Positions 19,192 through 30,474 of a DNA stretch of 64,000 nt are shown in pieces. The notes under the pieces were generated by a model, which saw only the letters and a list, made by a program, of their open reading frames with translations, was not told where the DNA came from and searched no databases. Numbering within the stretch: the stretch's first letter is position 1; every line of letters starts with the position of its first letter. The stretch covers positions 1 through 64,000 of the forward strand of contig WNNJ02003440.1 of NCBI GenBank assembly GCA_012934845.2, given 5' to 3'. The position numbers and the translations under genes are program-made. The stretch comes from Pomphorhynchus laevis. Lineage: Eukaryota; Acanthocephala; Palaeacanthocephala; Echinorhynchida; Pomphorhynchidae.

Positions 19192-19636
19192 GTTTACAAA
19201 GAGTCAAGCAACTTTGCAATTTATAGTTCCCAAGATGAACGCAATAAATCAACAACTGACCAGCAGCTCCTATCAGTGTCATCACCAAGTAATTTAATAC
19301 ATCTTCTTACTCGAGAGAATATAAGCCCAGAGCAACACATTAAGGCCATTGAAGAACAATTGATTTCTAAAGACTCAAAAATACCAACATATTCATCGGG
19401 CGAAACAATTCTTCACCTGGCAATTCGCTTCAATCAAATTGATGTGCTTAAATACTTTATTGATAAATACCCTGAGATGCTGCAAGTTCGAGACTCCTAT
19501 GGCCGTACTGTGCTTCATTCAGCGTGCTTACGGTGTCCCGGAAACAACGAACTTATATACATGCTTGCCAATAGAAATGACGTTGATGTTGATTCATTTG
19601 ATAATGAAGGAATGACGCCTCTACACCATGCTTAAA
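19192..19636 (+). CDS. Ankyrin-repeat protein exon (truncated)
   Basis: The frame is open from about 19192 (ESSNFAIYSSQDERNKSTTD, then QLLSVSSPSNLIHLLTREN) to a TAA at 19634. It has three ankyrin units: SGETILHLAIRFNQIDVLK, YGRTVLHSACLRCPGNNEL and the start of a third, NEGMTPLHHA. The third is cut off directly after its first helix start. A pyrimidine-rich acceptor-like tttcaacctag precedes position 19192, so this may be an internal or last exon. No in-frame ATG opens the frame. It could be a terminal exon of a real gene or a remnant. The family member cannot be named. Confidence 0.6.
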
Positions 19637-19689
19637 TTTTTGATCCACTTTTATAATACAATTTTTCTAATAATTTTTTCTATTGAAAT

Positions 19690-20130
19690 GAAGAATTTTA
19701 GTTCACATATGCATTCATGTTAAATTAAAAGCATTCATTGCAAGTGACCGCATGAAAAACAGTGATCCGGCTAGCGGATCACACACATACGGTATGTTTC
19801 TAATAGATCGTTAGAATACGATCCCCTACCGAAAGTAATATACAGAAATGTATATCTACACCACTGGAGCAGCCAGCCAAGTAGATGTAGCGTTGTATCA
19901 AGATACAGACGTCCTGAGTTCAAAGACGATCAGCATCAGTGTACGGAGTAAGCAGATAATAAGGGTCGAAACGTGAAATGTAGGTCTGGGTCAGCAGCTG
20001 ATGAGACCCACCCAGACTGATTAGTAGCGTCCTGCTGTATCAAGAATAGGAACAATACCTGTGAGGATGATATTGTGCCACAACCAGAAGAATTTCAGCT
20101 CACAGATGCATTCAAGTTAAATTATGTTAT
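19690..20130 (+). mobile_element. SINE copy, 5' truncated (linker plus second unit)
   Basis: It carries the tail of the first unit (gaagaattttagttcacata), the linker with gatccggctagcggatc at 19764-19780, and a full second unit with GAGTTCAAAGACG, ending ...attcaagttaaatta. It is near-identical to the second half of the copy at 61978-62385. Confidence 0.75.
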
Positions 20131-20680
20131 ATATTATATTTCATTTTATTATATGAAATGATATTAATATCAATTACAAAGAAAAAACTTTTCTTTAGAT
20201 TAACAAATGTTGATCATTTTATTTCGGTTTATCAAATATTAACTTATCAAATATAATATCAATATATTAATTTTTATCAAATATAAATCAATAACTTGTC
20301 TACTCCAAAATTCAATATTATCTGTATAGTTTTTTATGTAGTTATACATTAAACAATAGTTAAAATTTGCTTTCGTGTTAAAAGTTACTTGCAATATTGG
20401 TTTTTGGTCTAATTACCGACACGATAAAGATAACTTATTCTTGCTAAGCTTTTGATTTATTACAGTCCTGATCACAACATCAATTATAAAATAGTCAACT
20501 AGTTTATATATAAAGTCATAACCGGAATCATGATCTTGTGATTATATCAACGACGGGAAGTTTTAAGCTCCAGTTGGTTTTATTGTCCGTCATTTTTGTC
20601 TTCTGGATTTCTATGTAAACGGACTCTTTAAGTCGACGTGCATAATTATAATCATAGCAAATGATTATAATAATTTCTGT
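20131..20680. other. AT-rich intergenic sequence
   Basis: No convincing frame, repeat end or RNA gene is visible. Confidence 0.4.
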
Positions 20681-23430
20681 CGTTTCGCATTACTTCGGAC
20701 GATTTGTTGAGGATACACGGAGGAAGGAATCACTGTCCTGGATCAGGAATGCTCCCAAAAACGGTCAACGCAAGCACATGTACTCAATCCCTGAATCAAG
20801 TGGACCTAATCGGTACCGACAGCGCGTGGCTCCTAGACTTGACACTCGACCTCTTGAACTGCAAGGACCGATTGATCCGGAGAATTCCTCGCTCAGCTTG
20901 TTTAATCGTCGCCAGCAAACTTTCAGAACCAATCGTTGCAGTTGCATCCGATCCGTCGAACCTAAACGCTTGGTTTATGCTTCTAGTTTTTCCAAAGACG
21001 GTACTTCGCGTTCCCAATCGTCTTAATGAGCACGAGGCTTCAAGTAGTCCTTCTTCACAAGTTAAACAGCGCTGTGAGGAATATCTGATTAATGATATAT
21101 GTCGTGCAACTTCGTTCAGCGAGAGGAGAAACAGCAACGAAAGTCCAGGTGACGTCTCTCAACAAGATGGCTCTGACGACTAATTAAGGAGGTGTGTCCC
21201 AGGAAAGATAGAGGACGACGATATAATCGAGCAATTCGCCTGACAAGTAGTTCGAAGTCGTTTTTGCCCGAAAGTTGCGAAACGTTGGAAAAACTCCGAC
21301 AGTTACAATCGAGACCAACTACAGGTGTTCGAAACGTTGAAATTAGGTCATCTGGCCTAAACGTCACGATTAACGAGTTGGTAGTGACATCTAGGGGTGA
21401 CTCGTCGTACATTCGTTCTTTTTCGAGCGCTTCTACTTGCGGTGTCGATTTGCTCAGCCTAATTGACAGCCTATAAAGTCCTTTTTGGACATTATAGTAC
21501 CCTGGAACGGCCCAACTGGTGAACTTTTGGTGGCATCGCTGGTGTCATTTTCAAACAGTATTCTTTCCGGATAAGTTTACCATGACATTTGCCCCAATTT
21601 ATTCGGTGCTCGATTGATAGTCTTCCGAAAGAAGTGTGGGGGTGCTCGACCAATCACCACAAGGTTTACGCTGCACATCCTGATCGCTAAACTAGCCTAT
21701 CAGTACGCCCGTTACATGCTCTGGAATGTTTTCCTTCCTCAACAACTTGGAGTTGGTGTCACAAGATAAGCCAAAGCCGACGTTCACGTTAGGAGGTTCT
21801 TGTTAAGATCTTGTTTATGCAGTGATATGGCGATGGTAAAGCTGGAGTTTCATAATGCCTTTAATAGCGTCGATCGCGGCTTCATGCTGAGATCTGTCAA
21901 TCAAAGTCTACGATGTTTTTCGCCTTTCGTCAACGGATGTTGCTTGAAAATAGCCAAATTCTTCTTTAGCGAAAATGTGGTGGACTCATAGTCGGCAAAA
22001 AGCAGGGTGATCCACTGGGACTAGCGTTGTTCGCGTTGGTGTTAAACGACATGTCGAAGTTCACAAAAAGCCTTTTTTACATATGGTATATCGACGACTT
22101 CACTCTATGAGGAAAAGTTGATTCTCTTGTTGATGACATCGATTTTTTCACTTATTCCGCTGCGTTGGTTGGCCTCCGCCTAAATCTTGCAAAATCAGAG
22201 AATGATTAATCAAAGAATGGTTAAGCGTGATTAATAAGCGTTCCTGCATGTTACCGGATGCCAGAGTAGTCGCTCCAAGCAGTGCTACTCTCATAGGCGC
22301 CCCGAAGCACCTTGCGTCCTTAGCAATGTATATAGGCGGTATGACGCGGTGCAACGCGAAACTTTGCAGGACATACTTAACCTGCCTATGACGATTCTTC
22401 ACGGCTCTAGTATTCTCTGGAGTCTTCTCAACCTGCACGGACATATCCATTCCTGCATTCTGTTCCTTGGTTTCGGGATCCCTGCAACTCGTGACTCAAA
22501 TCCTTGGCTACAACAGATTATCAAACTGTGATCTCGAGGTGAGTGAAGACTTAGTAAATGCAGCTCGTGTGTTGTCTGCGTTTAAGGGTTGAGAGTCCAG
22601 TGCTTAAAGAACGCCAGAAATATTGGACATATCCTATTTACTCAGTCAAGCCAGATACCCTTATGGACTCAGCTACATCTACCGAAGCCCGCACCAGGCT
22701 GCTAGCAATGTGTAGCAATCTCGCCGGTGACTTTCTAAACGCTATTCCCGTTTGCTCAATAGGCACTCGACTAGATGACTCTAGCATCACAATCGCCGTT
22801 GCAATCAGACTGGGAATCCTGTTTTGTGCTCCGTATCGGTGCATATGCGGTAACGAAGTCGATACTGTATGGACTCACGGGCTGGACTGTTGCCGATCAA
22901 AGTATCGCCATTCCCGTCATGACGATGCAAACAATCTTCTAAAGATGACATTGACTTCCGCTGGCTTCCCTTCACAGTTAAAGCCTACATGAGTCTGCAT
23001 GATTGACGCAAACGACATACGGTGGAACACTGACTCCCTGGTCGTACGGTAGACTGCTTCTATGGAACTTCACTTGTGTGGATACCACACCATCTAGCAA
23101 CCTTTGCATTTCGGTAAACAGCGCGGCTAGTGTGGAAAAGAATACCGAAACTAAGAAAGTTCACAAATACGCTAACATTGATAGCCGTCTAAACATGTTC
23201 ACGCCAGTTTCAGTTGAAAACACAGGAGAGATCTGGCCAGTATCTCTCACGTTCCTTCATGAACTCGGCGCACGATTAATCCGCGCAACTTCCGAACTTC
23301 TAGTCAGTGCTTGTTTGTTCCAGCGGATCAGTTTAGCAGTTTAGCGGGGCAATGTTTCATGTATAATGGAGATCATGAGCCGTTGAGGGTCTTTAGATCT
23401 TTTGTTTTAAATTTTAATTGTACCCTTTTG
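20680..23430 (+). mobile_element. Fossil RLE-like LINE, second family
   Basis: Decayed plus-strand retroelement. The N-terminal region (20704-21183) reads IRRIPRSACLIVASKLSEP and NLNAWFMLLVFPKTVLRVP. RT motif A is at about 21840 (VKLEFHNAFNSVDR). The C-terminal part (22558-22992, 23003-23344) has GTRLDDSSITIAVAIRLG, a CICG...H-GLDC knuckle and RHSRHDDANNLL. It then has a nuclease-like tail (LLLWNFTCVDT, KKVHKYANI, TPVSVENTGE, QRISLAV). This order is a recurring one in animal non-LTR elements with a PD-(D/E)XK-like C terminus. Many stops and frame changes are present. A second fragment lies at 29350-30370. Confidence 0.7.
22558..22992 (+). pseudogene. Knuckle region of the fossil RLE-like LINE
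   Basis: 144 open codons. IGTRLDDSSITIAVAIRLGI is followed by YRCICGNEVDTVWTHGLDCC, a C-x-C-x9-H-x3-C knuckle, then YRHSRHDDANNLLKMTL. The equivalent in the 29.35-30.37 kb fragment reads YRCICRVSVSRHSIHGLDC. Confidence 0.7.
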
Positions 23431-23657
23431 TTTTGAAAATAAAAATATCTGAATTTTTAAAATTTATAATGCAGTATTTTTAGAAACCGATATAGAGGCA
23501 ATATATCATACATCAAAATAAAGATTGAAGTTTATGTGTATGAATTTCAAGTTTGGTATCAGGTTTGGTCCGTATTTTTTGACCTAACATAGAAACGGGA
23601 TCAATTACATGATAATGATGTATTTTATCCGATATCTTATGATAATCTAGAGTTTTT
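23431..23657. other. AT-rich spacer
   Basis: No feature seen between the fossil LINE and the small inverted-repeat element. Confidence 0.4.
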
Positions 23658-23761
23658 AAATAGGAGAGAGTGAAAAAGATTATATTATTACAATTATAAT
23701 TTTCGATAACAGCTGTTATCATCATCAGGAACCGCTGATACTTTTTCACTCTCTCCTATTT
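23658..23761. mobile_element. 104-bp MITE-like element
   Basis: Perfect 21-bp inverted repeats at 23658-23678 (aaataggagagagtgaaaaag) and 23741-23761 flank a 62-bp centre that itself holds the 16-bp palindrome gataacagctgttatc (23705-23720). Non-coding. The parent transposon is not seen in the window. Confidence 0.6.
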
Positions 23762-24309
23762 ATGAAAATCCTAATGAGTGAACAATGAATTTAAAGTATA
23801 ATCTAGAGTAATAACGTATTCTAACTCAAAATATATAGGGTACTGTAAACTGACCAAAGAGACCATTAAACAATCTAGAAAACAAATAATAGTTAATGTT
23901 AATTGAAGTATTATGCAGTGACATAGTGTTCGAGGTACATTGGTCTTTGTCTTTATCGTGCATAAGCTTCGACACGGTGAGCGTTGTTTATTTTCATTTT
24001 TAATAACGTGATCATCTTCATTTATTGATTTTTCAGGATTACTGAAACTTACAAAGGTTTTAGAACGTTATCGCCTCAATCATTTCTGTCGGATCATTTA
24101 AATTTTGCTGGTATACGTTATCTTGTGGCAAGTTCGAGATGTCTTGTAGAAATATAAGTTATTCTTACACTTACTGTTAATGTTATGTCGATGATGCTTT
24201 AAACAATTGTTGACCAACAACAACGATTTTCTTAAACAAGAAACCTCACAAAGTTATAGTATTAACAAAGGTTCAAAATAATAATAACCAACAATTCAAG
24301 GACAGAAGG
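23762..24309. other. Intergenic, nothing recognised
   Basis: AT-rich sequence without coding potential or repeats that I could match elsewhere in the window. Confidence 0.4.
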
Positions 24310-26480
24310 ATTATCTTCACTAGGTCCATGATGTCTTCTCATAGTAACGGCCAGGGAATTAGATCCTTCCAGCTTACTCTAATGAGCCGCCTTTTGACTG
24401 AACCACTCAGGGTCTCTCATACACCTAAGAGTTCTTCGAGACGTACTATGGTAGGTAATTTCGAGATTATGAGCTCAAGAAACCTTGGACTTTGCTCTGG
24501 GGACGTTCTCTAGAAAAGAAGACTAATCCTGAGATTGCCCAGGTACCCAGAGGCGAACCTGAGCTTTACCACTTAATGATAGATGCTGGGATCGTTTCAG
24601 GGCCTACCTAGCTCTCTTCATATACTTTTGAATTTAATCAAGTCTGGTCCGGCCGACCATTAAATCGTAATAGTACACCCCCAGGTATTATACTCGATGT
24701 GAAAAAAGGGGAGAAGTTGATTGTTCAACATGGAAACAGAGCTAATATTGCTAGTCTGTTTAGTGTTTTCTTTGTCGCAGGGGCACTATTAAACACTATT
24801 ACCTGCGATTTAGTGGAGTTGAGAATAAGATTGGATTAGGGTAACTGGTCTTTTAATCTTGAAAAAAACGGATCATGTCCGAGACTACATATTTGCACCT
24901 GTCTCCAAAAAACAAGGATGTGGTATCATCACCATATACCACTAGATGTTGATTGCGTTTAAATGTTATGAATAGTACAATAAAAGCAGAAAGATATACG
25001 ATATGAGAAAGCACGGAGGTATAAGGCACACCTGTAATAATGTAGAACTGAGGAACATCAGTGTCGTCTTCATAAAATAAACGCTTGGTGTACCCTAGTA
25101 TCTCCACCCTGTTAACAATTCTTGCAGGCAACCCGAGGGACCTAAGAGAAGAGATAGCAAAAGGAATGGAAATATGGTCAAATGCAGCGAAAAATTCAAG
25201 GATTACTGTTTTCCTGACAGAACCGGTGCACCTCACTTACTGCTAAATGGATCGAGCGACCTTTGACAAAACTACGGAATTTTAATCCATGGTGGAATTA
25301 AGTTTCGCGTACTTTTATGACCGCGGATTCTACGTGCAAGCTCTTTTTCATAGAAGGAGAGAGAGGATTTTGGATCAAATTAAGCGCAAATCTTTAGGGC
25401 ATGAGACAGATTTTTCTTTGCTAAAAATATTCTGCGGCTAATATTAATGCCGGCCACATCGAATGGTGAGGCTAACAGCATTGTGATGGCAACTTCTCTG
25501 GTCAACTGTCAAAAGCTGGCATACATGAGAAGAGAGTGGTGTATTTAATCTGGAAGTGCCCTGAAGTGGACAGCAGGCACTCAGGATATCCGTAACCGAT
25601 AAATCCCTGCTCCTGGAGTCACCCTAAGGAGGAATTGACTGGGGGAGATTGAGTGACCTTATGATTATGTAGGGTAAGTCACCCTTCCAAAACCTTGTCA
25701 ATGTCTATGCTGTCAATCCACCTAGATGTCATATCCTTCCAGCAGACAAACTTCTCCTTCTTGAATATCTTTTAGAAGGAAGACTGAGAAAGATTAAGAC
25801 GAGAAATGCTCGCTCTATCCCTACTCATATGGAACATATATCTAGAGCTCCAGTAATCTTTCTAGAGGGCCTGCCTGAGGGAACCAGAGAGATTGGGGAT
25901 GTATAGCATTTTAGCTAGGACCTTGAGTTTTCTTTGAGTGGGATTGAACAAACGATCTTTATAGTTGTTCAAAGTATCGAGGTAGCTTGCGAAGATATAT
26001 CGAAATTGAATTGGGTCGACTCGCATTTCCTACAACTAGGAAGAATCGCATCGCAGCCGAGAAGAAGGCCACTCTGATTGGACCAAAGTAAAACCATCTA
26101 ATCAGCAATTTGTCTTCCTCTAATCGCCAGCGAAGTAAGTCGTGCGAGGAGGACAGTTGTTAAGGCGACTGCTCAACACAGGTAGGTTTAAGCAGCCACC
26201 TCTCGTGTAGCAGTAGTATGTCGAGGAGTAAGTTAGATTTTGTGCAATGAAAGGTAGTGGATAGTGATTTATGAATAAGATAAACGTTCCGGGATCTGTG
26301 AAGGTCTGCATGTATCCAACAACCAGTTCTGTCGTTGAAATCACCAAATAACATTGTAGCCGCTATTTATTCCATGTAGACGCTATTTAAAATACTGTCC
26401 AGGGATCACGACTCTTGTGAATCTTTCGCAGACGAATATAGATATTGGTTATACTGATGCGCTTAACGTTCTTCCAGAGT
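24310..26480 (-). mobile_element. I/R1-like LINE, truncated and degenerate
   Basis: Minus-strand copy of the family also found at 46.2-49.8 kb. The 3' end at 24310-24560 matches the other copy (agtcttcttttctagag, cccagagcaaag). RT fragments are in 24853-25236 (FFAAFDHISIPFAISSLRSL, VVYGDDTTSLFFG; note GDD in place of ADD). An endonuclease-side fragment is in 26120-26347. ORF1 is absent and several stops are present. Confidence 0.75.
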
Positions 26481-26571
26481 GTAATCGCTAAACATTCTCT
26501 AGTTTAAACATTCTTGATTACTAAGTACATACATTTCAGAAATAATATTCATACAATTTATCCAAATCCAG

Positions 26572-26998
26572 ATCAATCCAGTTCCAGACCAATCCAGTTC
26601 CAGACCAATCCAGTTCCAGACCAATCCAGTTCCAGACCAATCCAGTTCCAGACCAATCTAGTTCCAAACCAATCCAGTTCTAGATCAATCCAGTTCAAGA
26701 TCAATCCAGTTCATGATCAATCCAGTTCAAGATCAATCCAGTTCCAGATCAATCCAGTTCCAGATCAATCCAGTTCCAGATCAATCCAGTTCCAGATCAA
26801 TCCAGTTCCAGATCAATCCAGTTCCAGATCAATCCAGTTCCAGATCAATCCAGTTCCAGATCAATCCAGTTCCAGATCAATCCAGTTCCAGATCAATCCA
26901 GTTCCAGATCAATCCAGTTCCAGATCAATCCAGTTCCAGATCAATTCAGTTCCAGATCAATCCATTTTCAGATCAATCCAGTTCCAGCTCAATCTAGT
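26572..26998 (+). repeat. 16-bp tandem array at LINE 5' end, about 26 copies
   Basis: The unit gatcaatccagttcca is repeated with few changes; the first five copies read gaccaatccagttcca. It occupies the same place relative to ORF1 as the 20-bp array at 12.6 kb, but the unit is unrelated in sequence. The long open frame through it is a by-product of a stop-free unit. Confidence 0.9.
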
Positions 26999-27000
26999 TA

Positions 27001-27018
27001 TGCTCGCTCCGCTCGCGG
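27001..27018 (+). promoter_or_regulatory. CGCTCGC-like box downstream of the 16-bp array
   Basis: tgctcgctccgctcgcgg: GCTCGC twice, directly after the array and about 100 nt before ORF1, like the boxes of the two minus-strand copies. Confidence 0.45.
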
Positions 27019-27120
27019 AATTTTTAGAGTTAACCTCTCTAATTATAAAAACAAATTACAGAACTGATTACCTATCATTTCAACCAGTAGACAATTTAAC
27101 AGTTTAAACACAGAACAACG

Positions 27121-27453
27121 TTGAGGAGAGGACGTAAAAAGACAGCTACGACCGACACCAACTGTGATCAACTACAAGTTCAGTGCTCGACACACGACTG
27201 CAGCGTCTGGACTACAATCGCATGCGACAACAATAAGTCTATAGAAGACTTCATATGTGGCTTTTGTGCCAACAAACTCATACGCGACCTCTCCCATAAA
27301 AACATAGCAACCTCCAACGTGTCCACTCAAACCACCCCAGTGGTTTCTGATGTCCTTTGTCGACCCACTGATAGTGTCACCACATGCACTTCTAATCCCA
27401 TGTCTTCAGATCCCGACACCACGTCCCTTCCCTTCTGTCTCGTTTCTCAATAA
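27121..27453 (+). CDS. ORF1 N-terminal part of CR1-like LINE copy 4
   Basis: 110 codons. The expected ATG is TTG here (TTG AGG AGA GGA CGT AAA, cf. MGRRKG and MPKKAR in related ORF1s), so the start is probably mutated. The finger reads VQCSTHDCSVWTTI ... FICGFC, i.e. C-x4-C-x-VWT plus F-x-CGFC. The rest of ORF1 continues in another frame, with RKRFLSRNRCVIVINIT as the start of the RNA-binding half (about 27650). Confidence 0.65.
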   Translation: MRRGRKKTATTDTNCDQLQVQCSTHDCSVWTTIACDNNKSIEDFICGFCANKLIRDLSHKNIATSNVSTQTTPVVSDVLCRPTDSVTTCTSNPMSSDPDTTSLPFCLVSQ

Positions 27454-29128
27454 CCTATATTTCTCAATCAAAATCACCTCCATCAACCTCCACAATCCTT
27501 CCACTCATAACGTTTCCTCACATAGCTCACTACTCTTTATATTACACAAATCCTCAATGTCCTCCGTCGTCAAACCAACTCCCTCCAAATCATCAACTGC
27601 CATCTCTCCTATCGTGATCTTACCCACTTACGCCACTCGTCCTCCTTTACGGAAACGCTTTCTTTCTCGCAATCGTTGCGTCATCGTCATTAATATCACT
27701 CATCCCACCTCTTTATTTCTACAAATCGCCTTCATCCACCTAAACAAATCTTCTCAATCTAATATTTCTAAGCCCCTCCTGAAAATTGTTTTCAAGCATC
27801 ACTCTCACGCGTATGCTGTCGTCTTTCAACGATTTAAACTCATGTAATCTTCGCGAAGATTAAACGCCGTCGCGAAGAAAAGGCGAAACATCTCTCTCTA
27901 TCCGAAACATTGACGGAAATTTTCAAGTTGTCCACACCCGCCCATAAATTCGATGGTGTAACATCTCTCCTATGTGTCTTCTCCACTAACCCCTATCACC
28001 ACCACAAACGGTTTCCACCTCGGCATCATCAACACTAGATCTATTCTCAATAAATCAGATATCATCCTCAACCTATTTACCAAGCAATCCATCGATCTAT
28101 TCTGCCTCATCGAATCATGGCACTCAGATACTGACGACGTCGCCATTCGCCGTCTGCTCTTTGCCGGTTGCTCACTAGTCATATCCGCCCGCCTCCTCAG
28201 CTCATCCTCTTCTAAATTCGCTAAGCATAGTGGCGTTGTCGCATACCCTCGTCACCCCGCGTCTCTTCGCAAAATCACTCCCCATTTTCAGTCCTTGCTC
28301 TTTTGAATTGCTCACTTGTCGTTAGTCTAGCCCGATTATTCTATATATCGCCATTATATACCGTCCTTGTTCATCCGCTCCTACCTCCTTATCTTTTACA
28401 GAATTCGCTGATCTCCTTTTAATTGGTCTTTGTCCTCAATCCCTTCACTCGTTCTAAGGGACTTCAACATCCTCCTAGACTGCCCCTATTCCACCGATTC
28501 CATCCGGTTCATAACATTCTATACAACTGCAATTACAAGCACGTCTCCACTCCCCCCACAAATATCCTTGGCGGGACACATGACATCATCGCTGTCCCTG
28601 ATCGTTCTGCTGCCTACACTTCACTGTCCATCTCTGATCCTAGTCTATCCGATAACTTTCTCGTCACCCTTGATCTCACTTCCAACAACTCCCCGCTTCA
28701 CACACATACCGTCCTACGTCGCCCATAGAGAAAACTCGACCTCTCACTTCTCCGCTTCGCCTTACTAAAATCGTCTCTATCCTTTCCCACAATAACATCA
28801 TCCTATCCTCACGATCTTGCCTTTCTTTTCGATTCTAAACTCACATCCACTCTCGATCTTCTCTTGCCCTTCAAGTCTAACCCTTAGCGTCGCTTGCACT
28901 ATTCCCCATGATTTGACATCCAATGCCTACTCTAAAAGCGTCGACTCCGTCATCCTTTTCGAGTATATCACCGCTCTCTCAGAAGTGATATCCGCTCGCT
29001 CACTCCATCTATCCGTGATTCCTATCTTGATCAACACGTCCGCCGCGCTTCCTCTTTTATTGCATCCAAATTCCGCTTCCGTACCCACCTCCTCGAAACA
29101 AGATTTAGTTGTTGTTGTGGTCATGTAA

Positions 29129-29144
29129 GCGTGCACCGACACGC
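29129..29144 (+). other. 3' terminal hairpin of CR1-like LINE copy 4
   Basis: GCGTG / CACGC stem, loop caccga, preceded by TGTAA and followed by ATTTGCCACGTAAAA. The tail motif tttgccacgtaaaaa is reiterated, partly degenerate, up to about 29245. Confidence 0.7.
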
Positions 29145-29349
29145 ATTTGCCACGTAAAAAAATAAATATTTTTTTTCGTAAAAAAATAAATGATTTGCCA
29201 AATCAATAAATTATTTGCCACGTAAAAAAAATAAATCTTTTTTTTTTCGTGGCTTTGCGTAGTTCATTCAGTTTGCCAATTACTTATTCGATTTACCCTC
29301 CGCTACCGAAGTAAAATGTTTCAACTTTTCAACACTGAAGTTCGAATAC

Positions 29350-30370
29350 TATTGAGCGAAATACTCAATGTGCCACTACAGGTCTTGGTGTTTGTCAGGC
29401 ATTAGATGCTACCATTGCTGCGTACGGTTCATCCATCAACAACACAATGGAACTGAAGAAGATACTGCTACGGAACTGTCGTCAGTTAACCCTTTGGCCT
29501 TCATAATCCGACTGGGGAAATTCTACAAATCAACGGAACGCGGAATTTTGGACGACCATTCCATTGGATCAAATATCTCAAAAACAATGGATGGCCAAAC
29601 ACTACGAAGATGCTAACAAAGACTTGTCGACGAAGCACGGGCAACTGAATCTCGAGCCCGACTCATCGTAGTAGCATCAAAGTGATCCGGAGCGTTCCTT
29701 GAAGCACTACTGATCACATCCGTCGACACACAACTTGATGACCGATCTATTTATATTGCCGTGGCGTTGAGGCTCGATGCTTAATGCTTTCAACTCTATC
29801 GGTGTATTTGCCGAGTGTCGGTCTCGCGTCACAGTATTCATGGCTTAGACTGCAACAAGATAACGTCTTGTCACCATCGACATGTCGCGATCAAAGAGAT
29901 TTTGAGAATCGATCTTGCTGTCTCGGGACCTTCGTCCCGAATCGAACCGGCAGGCTTAGCGCGAGACGATATAAAACGACCGATGATGCAACTCTTATGT
30001 CATGGGAAGCTAGCTAGCAGTATATTCGTTTATGATTTCACTTGCCCGAACGACCTGCTCGCCAGTTATGTCGCACATGCAGTGTCTTCTGCTAGCGCTG
30101 TTGCAGCCCACATAGAGTAGCTCAAACGAACCAAATACAGATGCTTCGAGGATTGACAGTAGTTGTTCGTTCCCATCGCCATCGAAACACTAGTCGCGGT
30201 CGGCCCCAACGCTTCTGCATTTTTCAGGCAGCTTGGTTCGAGGTTGGGGCCGACAACCGAAGATAAATTTGCATTCAACTGGCTCATGTAACGAATCAGC
30301 GCAGCCGTGCAACGAGGGAGTGCGGCATCCTTTTTTCGAGTCGGCTGGTGATCCTCCTTAGTCAACTACA
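29350..30370 (+). mobile_element. Fossil RLE-like LINE fragment, second family
   Basis: C-terminal part of the same family as 20680-23430: knuckle region (DDRSIYIAVALRLDA, YRCICRVSVSRHSIHGLDC) followed by RHVAIKEILRIDLAVSG. The nuclease tail follows (SIFVYDFTCPNDL, LKRTKYRC, FVPIAIETL, RISAAVQRGSAAS). Stops interrupt it. It lies exactly in the gap between the two CR1-like LINEs that face each other. Confidence 0.7.
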
Positions 30371-30474
30371 TTCTTTAACGATTTCTATATTTAGAAAATT
30401 ATAATTTTTATGAATTGGTAAAATTCATAAAAATTTTATTAATTTTAAAAATTTATAAATTTGTGAAACTCCAG

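Larger units (their letters stand above)
26566..29160 (+). mobile_element. CR1-like LINE (copy 4), internally deleted
   Basis: Plus strand: 5' 16-bp array (26572-26998), CGCTCGC box (27001), ORF1 (27121 to about 27930), ORF2 start at 27954 and APE region (27974-28770). The sequence then jumps near 29037 straight to the last approximately 70 nt of ORF2 (gtccgccgcgcttcctcttt) and the 3' UTR with its hairpin (29129-29144). The whole RT is missing, so it is a non-autonomous internal-deletion derivative. ORF2 has a TAA at its third codon and a TAG further on, both shared with the copy at 30.5-33.5 kb. Confidence 0.8.

Noticed and set aside
26514-27107. 197-codon frame with repeating NPVPDQSSSRSIQFQI units
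   Set aside because: It is the translation of a 16-bp tandem array with no stop in the unit; the array is the 5' end of a LINE, not a repeat protein.
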